Of a DNA stretch of 29,292 nucleotides, positions 7,580-16,912 are shown piece after piece; within the stretch, counting starts at the first letter, position 1; the number at the start of each line of letters is the position of its first letter. Position numbers and translations under genes: made by a program. This stretch comes from Nocardioides sp. (GTDB taxonomy: Bacteria; Actinomycetota; Actinomycetes; Propionibacteriales; Nocardioidaceae). The notes below the pieces were generated by a model. The model did no database searches. It saw nothing but the letters and a program-made list of their open reading frames with translations, and was not told the origin of the DNA. The stretch spans positions 1 through 29,292 of the forward strand of contig JAPSKJ010000005.1 of the NCBI GenBank assembly GCA_031177735.1, written 5' to 3'.

Positions 7580-8437
7580 ATGACCGCACAGAAGCTGGAC
7601 GGCACCGCGACGGCGAAGGCGATCAAGGCCGAGCTCATCGAGCGGGTGGAGCGCCTGCGCGCGCAGGGCGTCCGCCCGGGTCTGGGCACGATCCTGGTCG
7701 GCGACGACCCGGGCTCCCGGTGGTACGTCAACGGCAAGCACAAGGACTGCGCCGAGGTGGGCATCGAGTCGCTCCGGATCGACCTCCCGGCGACGGCCAC
7801 CCAGGCGGAGATCGAGGACGCCGTCCGCACCCTCAACGACGACCCGGCCTGCACCGGCTACATCGTCCAGCTGCCCCTCCCGAAGGGCATCGACGAGAAC
7901 CGCGTGCTCGGGCTGATCGACCCCGCCAAGGACGCCGACGGCCTGCACCCCACGAACCTGGGCTGGCTCGTCCTCGGCACGGAGGCGCCGCTGCCCTGCA
8001 CGCCCTTCGGCATCGTGGAGCTGCTGCGCCGGCACGGCGTGGAGATCAACGGAGCGGAGGTCGTCGTGGTCGGCCGAGGTGTCACCGTGGGCCGTCCGCT
8101 CGGGCTGCTCCTGACCCGCCGCTCGGAGAACGCCACCGTGACCCTGTGCCACACCGGCACCCGCGACCTGGCCGCCCACACCCGCCGGGCCGACATCGTC
8201 GTCGCCGCCGCTGGCGTCCCCGGCATCATCACCGGCGACATGGTCAAGCCCGGTGCCGCGCTGCTCGACGTCGGCGTCTCGCGCGTCGACGGCAAGATCG
8301 CCGGCGACCTCGCCGAGGACGTGTGGGACGTCGCCGGCTGGGTCTCGCCCAACCCCGGGGGCGTCGGGCCGATGACCCGCGCGATGCTGCTCACCAACGT
8401 CGTGCTGCGCGCCGAGAAGACCCTGCAGGGGTCGTAG
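7580..8437 (+). CDS. folD: Methylene-THF dehydrogenase / methenyl-THF cyclohydrolase
   Basis: FolD interconverts 5,10-methylene-THF and 10-formyl-THF through methenyl-THF in the cytosol, supplying the cofactor of PurN and PurH. The protein has 285 aa. Family motifs in order are SRWYVNGKHKDCAEVGI with the catalytic Lys, VQLPLPKGID, KDADGLHPTNLGWL, the nucleotide-binding VVGRGVTVGRPLGLLL, DVGVSRVDGK and PNPGGVGPMTRAMLL. The nucleotide loop has GRG where many bacterial FolD proteins have GRS. ATG 7580 has GCGAGGA (7566-7572) 7 bases upstream. It sits 14 bases after purH and so is probably in the riboswitch-controlled transcript. Confidence 0.96.
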   Translation: MTAQKLDGTATAKAIKAELIERVERLRAQGVRPGLGTILVGDDPGSRWYVNGKHKDCAEVGIESLRIDLPATATQAEIEDAVRTLNDDPACTGYIVQLPLPKGIDENRVLGLIDPAKDADGLHPTNLGWLVLGTEAPLPCTPFGIVELLRRHGVEINGAEVVVVGRGVTVGRPLGLLLTRRSENATVTLCHTGTRDLAAHTRRADIVVAAAGVPGIITGDMVKPGAALLDVGVSRVDGKIAGDLAEDVWDVAGWVSPNPGGVGPMTRAMLLTNVVLRAEKTLQGS

Positions 8438-8447
8438 GTTGAGCCTC

Positions 8448-8777
8448 GTGACACAGCCAGGGGAAGGTGCCGGGCCGGAGAGCGGAAGCCCGGAGGAGCT
8501 CCGCCGCTACCCCTCGACGCTGGGCGGAGCCGTCTACCTGGGTGTGCTCATCCTCGTCGCCACGGGCCTGGCCTTCGCCGTCGCGGGACGCTGGCGCGCC
8601 GGCGTCGGCTGGGTGGGCGGCGCGATGATCCTCGGTGCCCTGGTGCGTCTGGTCCTGCGCGAGCGCGACGCCGGCATGCTCGCCGTGCGCAACCGCTACT
8701 TCGACAGCGCGCTGCTCGTGGTGATCGGCTCCGCCCTGTGCTTCCTGGCCGCGACGATCCCTGACCGGGTGGTCTGA
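8448..8777 (+). CDS. DUF3017 small membrane protein
   Basis: A 109-aa protein with a short polar N-terminus and three predicted membrane helices (about residues 26-47, 53-71 and 84-104), separated by a basic loop (RLVLRERDAG). Small DUF3017 membrane proteins commonly follow folD in actinobacteria, and that position plus the topology supports the call. Their function is not known to me. GTG 8448 is preferred, with AGG 9 bases upstream; TTG 8439 in the same frame is possible. The gap to folD is 10 bases, so it is probably co-transcribed. Confidence 0.8.
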   Translation: MTQPGEGAGPESGSPEELRRYPSTLGGAVYLGVLILVATGLAFAVAGRWRAGVGWVGGAMILGALVRLVLRERDAGMLAVRNRYFDSALLVVIGSALCFLAATIPDRVV

Positions 8778-8781
8778 GGTC

Positions 8782-9450
8782 GTGCGGGCCCGGCTCGTCG
8801 CGGCATCGGCCGCGGCGGTGCTCTCGCTGACCGGCTGCGGCAGCTTCGCCGAGGACTACCCACCCACCGGCGTCGACCAGCTCACCATCCCGACCCCGTC
8901 GCCCGACCCGGCGGACTTCGTGTCCGCGGTCGACCACGACTACCTGCCGCTGGCGCCCGGCTCCTCACACACCTACGCCGTGGTCGATGAACGCAGTCCC
9001 GGCAGCGGCACCCGGGTGGTGACGGTCGCGACCGAGCCGGTGGAGGTCGCCGGCGTGCGCACCACAGCCGTCGACGACGTACTCACCCTGGCGGACGGCT
9101 CGACGACCCGCGAGAGGCGGTTCTACGCCGAGGACGTCCGCGGCAACGTCTGGCTGCTCGGGGTGGAGGGGCCCGACCACTCCTGGCGGGCCGGTGAGGA
9201 CGGCGCTGAGGCCGGGCTGGCGATGGCTGCCGAGCCGCGGATCGGTGACGGCCACCGCACCGGTGTCGCGGCGGGGTTCGACGAGGTCGTCGAGGTGGTC
9301 GAGGTCGACGACACCGACGGCATGGGCCGGGTCACGCTCGAGCGTCGAGACGACGGCAGCCAGCAGGTCGAGGAGTACGCCGCCGGCACCGGCCTGATCC
9401 GCACCGAGGACCGCGCCGCGGGCCGCTCCGAGGAGCTCGTCGCCGGCTAG
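8782..9450 (+). CDS. Predicted lipoprotein of unknown function
   Basis: A 222-aa protein starting at GTG 8782, 4 bases after the DUF3017 gene. The N-terminus is a lipoprotein signal: a basic start, a hydrophobic Ala/Val/Leu run, and the lipobox L-T-G-C with C19 as the expected lipid-bearing residue. The mature part is acidic, has no further Cys, and looks rich in beta strands (HTYAVVDERSPGSGTRVVTV, then several short strands with DDG turns). I do not recognise a named domain. It should sit on the outer face of the cytoplasmic membrane. Gene spacing suggests transcription with the folD group. Confidence 0.8.
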   Translation: MRARLVAASAAAVLSLTGCGSFAEDYPPTGVDQLTIPTPSPDPADFVSAVDHDYLPLAPGSSHTYAVVDERSPGSGTRVVTVATEPVEVAGVRTTAVDDVLTLADGSTTRERRFYAEDVRGNVWLLGVEGPDHSWRAGEDGAEAGLAMAAEPRIGDGHRTGVAAGFDEVVEVVEVDDTDGMGRVTLERRDDGSQQVEEYAAGTGLIRTEDRAAGRSEELVAG

Positions 9451-9463
9451 CCTGACCGGCGCC

Positions 9464-9475
9464 TGACAACTGTCA
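9464..9475. promoter_or_regulatory. Perfect palindromic site TGACA-AC-TGTCA, candidate operator
   Basis: TGACAACTGTCA is an inverted repeat with 5-base arms and a 2-base centre, lying 55 bases before the first gene of the ABC exporter/two-component operon. Its size and position suit a dimeric LuxR-type response regulator, and the operon encodes one. That it is the regulator's own site is inference. Confidence 0.5.
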
Positions 9476-9529
9476 TGGCCGAGCGGTGACGCCCGGGACT
9501 CGTGCCGGAGGCCGTGCCCGGACACGCTG

Positions 9530-10462
9530 GTGAGCATGAACGACACCTCACCTCCGGCCGTCGAGGCACGCGGACTGGTCAAGTCCTTCGCCCGGCGGGG
9601 GCAGCCGCCGGTCCGCGCCGTCGACGGCGTCGACCTGCGCATCGCCGCGGGCGAGATCGTCGCCCTCCTCGGCCCCAACGGGGCCGGCAAGACCACGCTG
9701 TCCGACATGCTGCTGGGCCTGACCGAGCCGAGCGCCGGCTCGGTGGAGATCCTCGGCGTGCCGCCCCGGGAGGCCGTCCGCTCCGGACGCGTCTCGGCGG
9801 TCCTGCAGACCGGTGGCCTGCTCCGCGACCTGACCGTGCGGGAGACGGTGCAGGTGATCGCCGGCCTGTTCCCGAGCCACGCTGACGTCGACGACGTGAT
9901 CGCGCGGACCGGCCTGGGCCCCATCGCCCGGCGGAAGGTCTCCAAGTGCTCCGGCGGGGAGCAGCAGCGGCTCCGCTTCGCGCTGGCGCTCCTGCCTGAG
10001 CCGGACCTGCTCGTCCTCGACGAGCCGACCGCCGGCATGGACGTCACCGCCCGGCGAGACTTCTGGGCCGCCATGCGCGCGGAGGCCGCCGCCGGCCGGA
10101 CCATCCTGTTCGCGACCCACTACCTGGCGGAGGCCGACCAGTTCGCGCAGCGGATCGTGATGATGGACGGCGGCCGGGTGATCGCCGACGGCACCACCGC
10201 CGCGATCCGCCAGCGGGCGGCGCGTCGCACGGTCAGCGCCAAGGTGGCCCACCCCGACCTGGTCGCCGCCGCCCTCCGCTCCACCGCCGGCGTCGTCGAC
10301 GTGGTCGTCGACGGCGACCACCTGCGCGTCCGCGCGGCCGACTCCGACGGCGTCGCCCGGACGCTGCTCGCCGACCACGGCGCCACCGACCTGCTCATCG
10401 CCGACGCTGACCTCGAAGAGGCCTTCATCGCCCTGACCACTCCCGACGAGGTGCTCGCATGA
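9530..10462 (+). CDS. ABC transporter ATP-binding protein (ABC-2 type exporter)
   Basis: A 310-aa ATPase that powers an exporter together with the permease encoded next. The Walker A loop GPNGAGKT lies at 48-55; further on are the signature CSGGEQQR, Walker B DLLVLDEP with the catalytic Glu, a D-loop GMD, and the switch His in FATHYLAEAD. The last 80 or so residues are a C-terminal extension typical of drug and lipid ABC-2 exporters. GTG 9530 is used; ATG 9536 is also possible. The end overlaps the permease start (ATGA). The substrate is unknown, although linkage to a DesK-type sensor suggests a membrane or cell-envelope signal. Confidence 0.94.
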   Translation: MSMNDTSPPAVEARGLVKSFARRGQPPVRAVDGVDLRIAAGEIVALLGPNGAGKTTLSDMLLGLTEPSAGSVEILGVPPREAVRSGRVSAVLQTGGLLRDLTVRETVQVIAGLFPSHADVDDVIARTGLGPIARRKVSKCSGGEQQRLRFALALLPEPDLLVLDEPTAGMDVTARRDFWAAMRAEAAAGRTILFATHYLAEADQFAQRIVMMDGGRVIADGTTAAIRQRAARRTVSAKVAHPDLVAAALRSTAGVVDVVVDGDHLRVRAADSDGVARTLLADHGATDLLIADADLEEAFIALTTPDEVLA

Positions 10463-11220
10463 ACCGGACCTACACGCTGTTCGAGCTGCGCCGGGTCTTC
10501 CGCGACCCGGTCACGCTCTTCTTCGTCGCGGGCCTGCCCGCGTTCCTCTACCTGATCTTCGGCGCGTCCCAGGACTACTCCGACATCGCGCTGCGGCACG
10601 GCAACGTCGCGATGTCGATCCTGGTCGGGATGGCGGCCTACGGCGCCGTGACCGCCACCACGGGCGTCGGCGGCATGGCCGCGGTCGAGAGGATGCAGGG
10701 CTGGGGCCGCCAGCTCGGCCTGACCCCGCTCACCGACGCGGGTTTCGTCGCCACCAAGGCGTTCGTCGCAGCCGTGGTCGCCGCGATCCCCATCTCCCTG
10801 ATCTACCTCCTCGGCGCGTTCACCGGCGCCTCCGGCACCACTGGCGCCTGGACCCTCAGCGCGGTGGTCCTGCTGGTCGGCGCGGTGACCTGGTCGCTGT
10901 TCGGGCTGGCCGTCGGCACCGCCTTCCGCAGCGAGGCCGCGGTCAGCGCGGCGTCCGGGTCGCTGGTGATCTTCGCCTTCCTCGGCAACCTCTTCTTCCC
11001 CCTGTCGGGCCGGCTCCTCGACGTCGCGGCGTTCACCCCGCTCTACGGCTACGCCGCCCTGGCGCGCTACCCGATCAACGAGGGCTACCTCACCGACTCC
11101 GCGGGCACCGAGGTGGCGCCCGACCCCCTGTGGGCGCTGTTGCTTAACGTGGGGGTGTGGACGGTGGTGTTCGCGGCGACCGCGGTGTGGCTGGTGCGTC
11201 GGGGTCGAGCGCGTCAGTGA
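10459..11220 (+). CDS. ABC-2 type transporter permease
   Basis: A 253-aa membrane protein with the six-helix outline of ABC-2 permeases. It opens with an N-terminal cytoplasmic stretch (YTLFELRRVFRDPVTLFF), continues with helices through about residue 245, and has the family's AVERMQGWGRQLGLTPL segment between helices 2 and 3 and a short basic end (RRGRARQ). ATG 10459 overlaps the ATPase stop by 4 bases and the TGA at 11218-11220 overlaps the kinase start, so the operon is tightly coupled. It should form the channel for the ATPase at 9530-10462. Confidence 0.92.
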   Translation: MNRTYTLFELRRVFRDPVTLFFVAGLPAFLYLIFGASQDYSDIALRHGNVAMSILVGMAAYGAVTATTGVGGMAAVERMQGWGRQLGLTPLTDAGFVATKAFVAAVVAAIPISLIYLLGAFTGASGTTGAWTLSAVVLLVGAVTWSLFGLAVGTAFRSEAAVSAASGSLVIFAFLGNLFFPLSGRLLDVAAFTPLYGYAALARYPINEGYLTDSAGTEVAPDPLWALLLNVGVWTVVFAATAVWLVRRGRARQ

Positions 11221-12311
11221 GCCCAGCCGCCGCGCGGCGCGCCGCCCGCGGACCCTGGGACCGCTACGGCTGGATGATGGGCGCGATCTGGCTGGTCTTC
11301 CTCGGGTTCGTCGTCATCGACGCGGTCACGATGGACGCCGGCTGGGGGACCCGGGTGGTGGCGCTCGCGCTGACCCTGCTCTTCGCCGGCGTCTACGTCC
11401 ACGGCCTGGTCCGGCTGGGGGAGGACGGCATCGCGGCCACCGAGCGCGCCGCGCTGGTCCACCTCGGCGCGATGGTGGCGATCGCCGTCGTGCTCGTGGC
11501 GATGATGGGCGGCTCCGCCACCAGCACCCTGCCGTACGTCGTGGCGCTGGCCATGTTCACCGTCCCGCTCCCGTTCGCCGTCGTGATCGCGGCGGTCGCC
11601 ACCGCGGCGCCGTGGCTGCTGGTATGGGTCGGTGTCGCGGAGGAGGGCAGCCAGTTCATGAGCCTGGTGGTGCTGCTCGTCGCCGCCACCACCGGCATCG
11701 TGCGCTTCATCGACGAGGGCGAGGCGGCCCACCGGGCGGTGCGCGAGGAGCTGGCCATCGTCGCCGAGCGGGAGCGGGTGGCGCGCGACGTCCACGACGT
11801 GCTGGGCCACAGCCTGACCGTGGTGACCGCCAAGGCCGAGCTCGCCGAGCGGCTCCTCGACGTCGACCCCGAGCGGTCGCGGCAGGAGCTGGCCGAGATC
11901 CGCGCGCTGACCCGCAGCGCTCTGGCGGAGATCCGAGCCACCGTCTCCGGGCTGCGGACCGCCGGGCTCGGCGCGGAGCTGGAGGCCGCCCGGCGGGCGC
12001 TCGCGGCGGCCGAGATCGAGGCCGACCTTCCGCTCACCGCCGACGCGGCGGACCCTCGTCACCGGCTGGTGATGGCGTGGGTGCTGCGCGAGGCGGTCAC
12101 CAACGTGGTGCGGCACAGTGGTGCCCGGCGCTGCCGGGTGGCGCTCGGCCGCGCCCGGCTGGAGGTCACCGATGACGGCTGCGGCGCCCGTGACGCGACG
12201 GAGGGCAACGGCCTGCGCGGCATCCGGGAGCGGGTCGCCGCCGCCGGCGGCCGGCTCACCGTCGGGCCGGGCCCCGGTGGCGTCGGCACGAGGTTGGAGG
12301 TGACGTGGTGA
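11217..12311 (+). CDS. Sensor histidine kinase, DesK/NarX family
   Basis: A 364-aa two-component sensor kinase. Residues about 19-160 hold four to five membrane helices with little sequence outside the membrane, as in DesK-type sensors that read the membrane itself. The phospho-accepting His is H193 in ERERVARDVHDVLGHSL. The ATP-binding domain has the N box with N296 (REAVTNVVRHSG), DDGCG at 319-323 and GNGLRGIRERV at 330-340. GTG 11217, overlapping the permease stop as GTGA, is preferred over longer in-frame options that would run back into the permease gene. Its partner is the response regulator that follows with another GTGA overlap. Confidence 0.94.
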   Translation: MSPAAARRAARGPWDRYGWMMGAIWLVFLGFVVIDAVTMDAGWGTRVVALALTLLFAGVYVHGLVRLGEDGIAATERAALVHLGAMVAIAVVLVAMMGGSATSTLPYVVALAMFTVPLPFAVVIAAVATAAPWLLVWVGVAEEGSQFMSLVVLLVAATTGIVRFIDEGEAAHRAVREELAIVAERERVARDVHDVLGHSLTVVTAKAELAERLLDVDPERSRQELAEIRALTRSALAEIRATVSGLRTAGLGAELEAARRALAAAEIEADLPLTADAADPRHRLVMAWVLREAVTNVVRHSGARRCRVALGRARLEVTDDGCGARDATEGNGLRGIRERVAAAGGRLTVGPGPGGVGTRLEVTW

Positions 12312-12916
12312 CCATCCGAGTGCTGCTCGCCGACGACCAGGCGCTGGTGCGCGGCGCCCTCGCCGCTCTGCTCGCGCTCGAGCACGACCTCGAGGTGGTC
12401 GCCGAGGTCGGCCGGGGCGACCAGGTCGTCGAGGCCGCACGCAGCAGTGGTGCCGAGGTCTGCCTCATCGACGTGGAGATGCCCGGCGCCGACGGCATCG
12501 AGGCGACCCGCAGCGTCCGCTCGGCGCTGCCCGAGGTGCGCGTCCTCATCGTCACGACCTTCGGCCGCCCGGGTTACCTGCGCCGGGCCCTCGAGGCCGG
12601 AGCGAGCGGCTTCGTCGTCAAGGACACCCCGGCCAGTGAGCTCGCCGAGGCGGTCCGGCGCGTGCACGCGGGACTGCGGGTGGTCGACCCCGTGCTGGCG
12701 GCGGAGTCGCTGGCCGAGGGCCCCAACCCCCTCACCGAGCGTGAGCGCGCCGTGCTGCGGTGCGCCCGGGAGGGGCTCCGCGTCGCCGAGATCGCGAGTC
12801 GCGTGCACCTCTCCCAGGGCACCGTGCGCAACTACCTGTCCTCGGCGATCGGCAAGGTGGGGGCGGCCACCAGCGCGCAGGCCGCCCAGGTCGCTGAGGA
12901 ACGCGGCTGGCTGTGA
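12308..12916 (+). CDS. Response regulator, NarL/DesR (LuxR-HTH) family
   Basis: A 202-aa transcription regulator. The receiver domain (about 1-118) has the acidic pair in LLADDQALVRG, the phospho-accepting D55 in CLIDVEMPG, and the conserved Lys in FVVKD. The LuxR-type DNA-binding domain (about 138-200) has LTERERAVLRCAREG and LSQGTVRNYLSSAIGKVG. A very strong ribosome site, GGAGGTGA (12296-12303), is better spaced for GTG 12308 than for GTG 12305. It should be phosphorylated by the kinase just upstream. The palindrome at 9464-9475 is a candidate binding site, which would make the operon self-regulating. Confidence 0.94.
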   Translation: MTIRVLLADDQALVRGALAALLALEHDLEVVAEVGRGDQVVEAARSSGAEVCLIDVEMPGADGIEATRSVRSALPEVRVLIVTTFGRPGYLRRALEAGASGFVVKDTPASELAEAVRRVHAGLRVVDPVLAAESLAEGPNPLTERERAVLRCAREGLRVAEIASRVHLSQGTVRNYLSSAIGKVGAATSAQAAQVAEERGWL

Positions 12917-12947
12917 CGCCGGTGGACGGCCGGTGGAGCGGTGGTGC

Positions 12948-13979
12948 TCAGCGCGGCGGCTGCTGCACCGGCTTCCACTGCTGGGTCTCGTAGTCCCACT
13001 GCCAGCCGTCCTGGATGATCACCGGCTGGTCGGCGAAGTTCTGCTTGACCTGTGTCTCGCCGGCCTCCGAGCTCGGGCCGGTCATGCCGGGCTGGCCGGC
13101 AGCGGGATATCCCTGGTTCGACTGGTCCGGCATGGGGGTGGTCTGGGTGCCCCAGGCGGGCTGGGCGCCCGGCTGGTTCCACTGCTGCTGGAGCTGGTCG
13201 GGCGCGCCGTAACCGGGCACGGCGGAGGCGCTCCGGCCACCGAAGCGGACGCCCGAGCCGGGGACCGGCTCGGCGCCGCGGCCGAACAGCAGGGGGTAGG
13301 TGAGGCCGGCGATGGCGGCGCCCACCAGCGGCGCGAGGATGAACAGCCACAGCTGGACGATCGCGTCGGTGCCGGCGAACAGCGCCGGGCCGATCGAGCG
13401 CGCAGGGTTGACCGAGGTGCCGGTCGCCGGGATCGCGACGAAGTGGATGGCGCTCAGCGCGAGACCGATGGCCAGCGGAGCGAGAGCGGGGTGCTCGTTG
13501 CGCTCGTCGGTGACGGCGAGGATGACGTACAAGAAGACCAGCGTCAGCAGCGCCTCCAGCAGGAAGGCGGCCCACCAGGCGTAGCCGCTGCCGGTGTCGC
13601 CGAAGGCGTTCTGGCCCATCGGGCCGGGGGAGTCGTAGCCCGGGAAGCCCTGCAGGAGGACGAACAGGGCGAGCCCACCGAGCACCGCGCCGAGCAGTTG
13701 CGCGCCGACGTAGAGCGGCACCTCCTTCCAGGCGACCCGGCCGCTGAGCGCGGCGCCGAGCGTCACGGCGGGGTTGAAGTGCCCGCCGGAGACCCGCCCG
13801 AAGGCGTAGACCATGATCACGATCGCGATGCCGAAGGACAGGCCCGTCGCGACCAGGTCGACGCCCGTGGTGACAGCGGCGCCGCACCCCAGCGCAACGA
13901 GGACGAAGGTGCCGACCGTCTCGGCGGCGAGCTTGTGCAGCGGGGTGCTCGGGGCGCCCGGCGTGGTGGTGTCTGACAT
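12948..13979 (-). CDS. aqpZ: AqpZ-type aquaporin with long Gln/Pro-rich C-terminal tail
   Basis: A 343-aa water channel. The six-helix core is residues about 15-233 with both NPA boxes: GGHFNPAVTLG (NPA 69-71) and GTSVNPARSIG (NPA 191-193). The selectivity-filter positions match E. coli AqpZ: F49, H179, T188 and R194. That predicts a narrow, water-specific pore rather than a glycerol channel. Beyond residue 233 is a tail of about 110 residues, rich in Gln, Pro and Gly and ending in a Trp-rich segment (DGWQWDYETQQWKPV); ordinary AqpZ proteins lack such a tail. The start MSDTTT at ATG 13979, with GGA upstream, is preferred over a longer in-frame ATG at 14084, which would add a basic leader unlike the family. 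It converges on the response regulator gene. Confidence 0.93.
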   Translation of the reverse strand: MSDTTTPGAPSTPLHKLAAETVGTFVLVALGCGAAVTTGVDLVATGLSFGIAIVIMVYAFGRVSGGHFNPAVTLGAALSGRVAWKEVPLYVGAQLLGAVLGGLALFVLLQGFPGYDSPGPMGQNAFGDTGSGYAWWAAFLLEALLTLVFLYVILAVTDERNEHPALAPLAIGLALSAIHFVAIPATGTSVNPARSIGPALFAGTDAIVQLWLFILAPLVGAAIAGLTYPLLFGRGAEPVPGSGVRFGGRSASAVPGYGAPDQLQQQWNQPGAQPAWGTQTTPMPDQSNQGYPAAGQPGMTGPSSEAGETQVKQNFADQPVIIQDGWQWDYETQQWKPVQQPPR

Positions 13980-14018
13980 GGTCGTCGTCCTGCCCAACTC
14001 GTAGGTGCTCGAAACCGG

Positions 14019-14097
14019 CGGCGACCAAGCCGTCGGTCGCCGTTGGCACTCTAGACCTTTTTTCGACCTGCCCCGGGATGCCATGGTGGCCGGGGCA
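14019..14097. repeat. Two inverted repeats in the aqpZ-icd divergent spacer
   Basis: CGGCGACC (14019-14026) pairs with GGTCGCCG (14035-14042) over an 8-base loop. The stem extends with two G-T and two C-G pairs on the plus strand. A second repeat pairs TGCCCCGG (14069-14076) with CCGGGGCA (14090-14097). A run of six T lies between them at 14058-14063. They could be structure in the aqpZ leader, operators, or a barrier between the divergent genes. Nothing seen decides between these. Confidence 0.45.
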
Positions 14098-14122
14098 CCC
14101 CCGCCCCACCGGCGTCAGGTAT

Positions 14123-14134
14123 CTTGACGTCAAG
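14123..14134. promoter_or_regulatory. 12-bp perfect palindrome CTTGACGTCAAG upstream of icd
   Basis: The palindrome lies 41 bases before the icd ATG and overlaps where a promoter would sit (TTGAC resembles a -35 element). A perfect 12-bp palindrome at a TCA-cycle gene is a plausible operator. The bound regulator cannot be told from the sequence. Confidence 0.45.
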
Positions 14135-14175
14135 GAACTTTTCGTCGTCGGACCAGCTCAGGAGTCGCCCCAGCC

Positions 14176-16365
<2,190 letters not shown>

Positions 16366-16377
16366 CCGCTGGTCCAT

Positions 16378-16413
16378 CGCTCGCCCGGCTCACCTCGGTG
16401 AGCCGGGCGAGCG
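16378..16413. terminator. Strong hairpin terminator after icd
   Basis: CGCTCGCCCGGCTCACC (16378-16394) and GGTGAGCCGGGCGAGCG (16397-16413) are perfect inverted repeats, giving a stem of about 16 pairs with a CTCG loop just after the icd stop. There is no U run, which is common for actinobacterial terminators. It lies between convergent genes and may act in both directions. Confidence 0.85.
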
Positions 16414-16449
16414 GCGTTCGTGGGCCGGCCCGCCGGCTCGGCCGTCGGG

Positions 16450-16860
16450 TCAGGCGACGAACAGGCAGAAGGGATGGCCGGCCGGATCGGCCAGCACGTA
16501 GAGCGGCTCCTGCGGGTCGTCGGCGCGGTCGAGCAGGAGCGTGGCGCCCAGCGCCTCGGCGCGGCGACGGTGCCGCTCGAGCGACTCGACATCGGGCACC
16601 GTGTAGTCGACGTGCAGCTGCTGCGGCACCTCCGCCGACGGCCAGGTCGACCGGGGCAGCGCGTCGACCTGCTGGAAGGCCAGCCGACGGCCCCCGTCCG
16701 CGTCGACGAGCACCAGCCAGTCGGCGTCGTCGGCCCGGTCGGTGGGCGGTTCGTCGCCGGGCCGGTAGGACAGCCCGAGCAGCTCGCGGTAGAACTCCGC
16801 CAGCCCGCGCGCGTCGGTGGCGTCGAGGACGGTGTGCAGCAACCGTGGGTAGTCGGCCAT
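16450..16860 (-). CDS. VOC (glyoxalase/bleomycin-resistance fold) family protein
   Basis: A 136-aa protein with the paired beta-alpha-beta-beta-beta modules of the vicinal oxygen chelate family. Module 1 runs from LLHTVLDATDARGLAEFYRE to LAFQQV, module 2 from LHVDYTVPDVESLERH to the family ending LADPAGHPFCLFVA. Candidate metal ligands are the His of LLHTV and the His of LHVDY. The family covers isomerases, dioxygenases and resistance proteins, and this member's reaction cannot be told. ATG 16860 is preferred over GTG 16866 on ribosome-site spacing. It is divergent from the secreted-protein gene 52 bases away. Confidence 0.85.
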   Translation of the reverse strand: MADYPRLLHTVLDATDARGLAEFYRELLGLSYRPGDEPPTDRADDADWLVLVDADGGRRLAFQQVDALPRSTWPSAEVPQQLHVDYTVPDVESLERHRRRAEALGATLLLDRADDPQEPLYVLADPAGHPFCLFVA

Positions 16861-16912
16861 GGCCACGAGCCTAGATCGGGATCCGATCGACGTCCTGCGC
16901 CGTCAGAGGGTC

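Noticed and set aside
5826..7589. Minus-strand open frame (587 codons) over the riboswitch and purH
   Set aside because: It is antisense to purH, with low-complexity composition and no motif.
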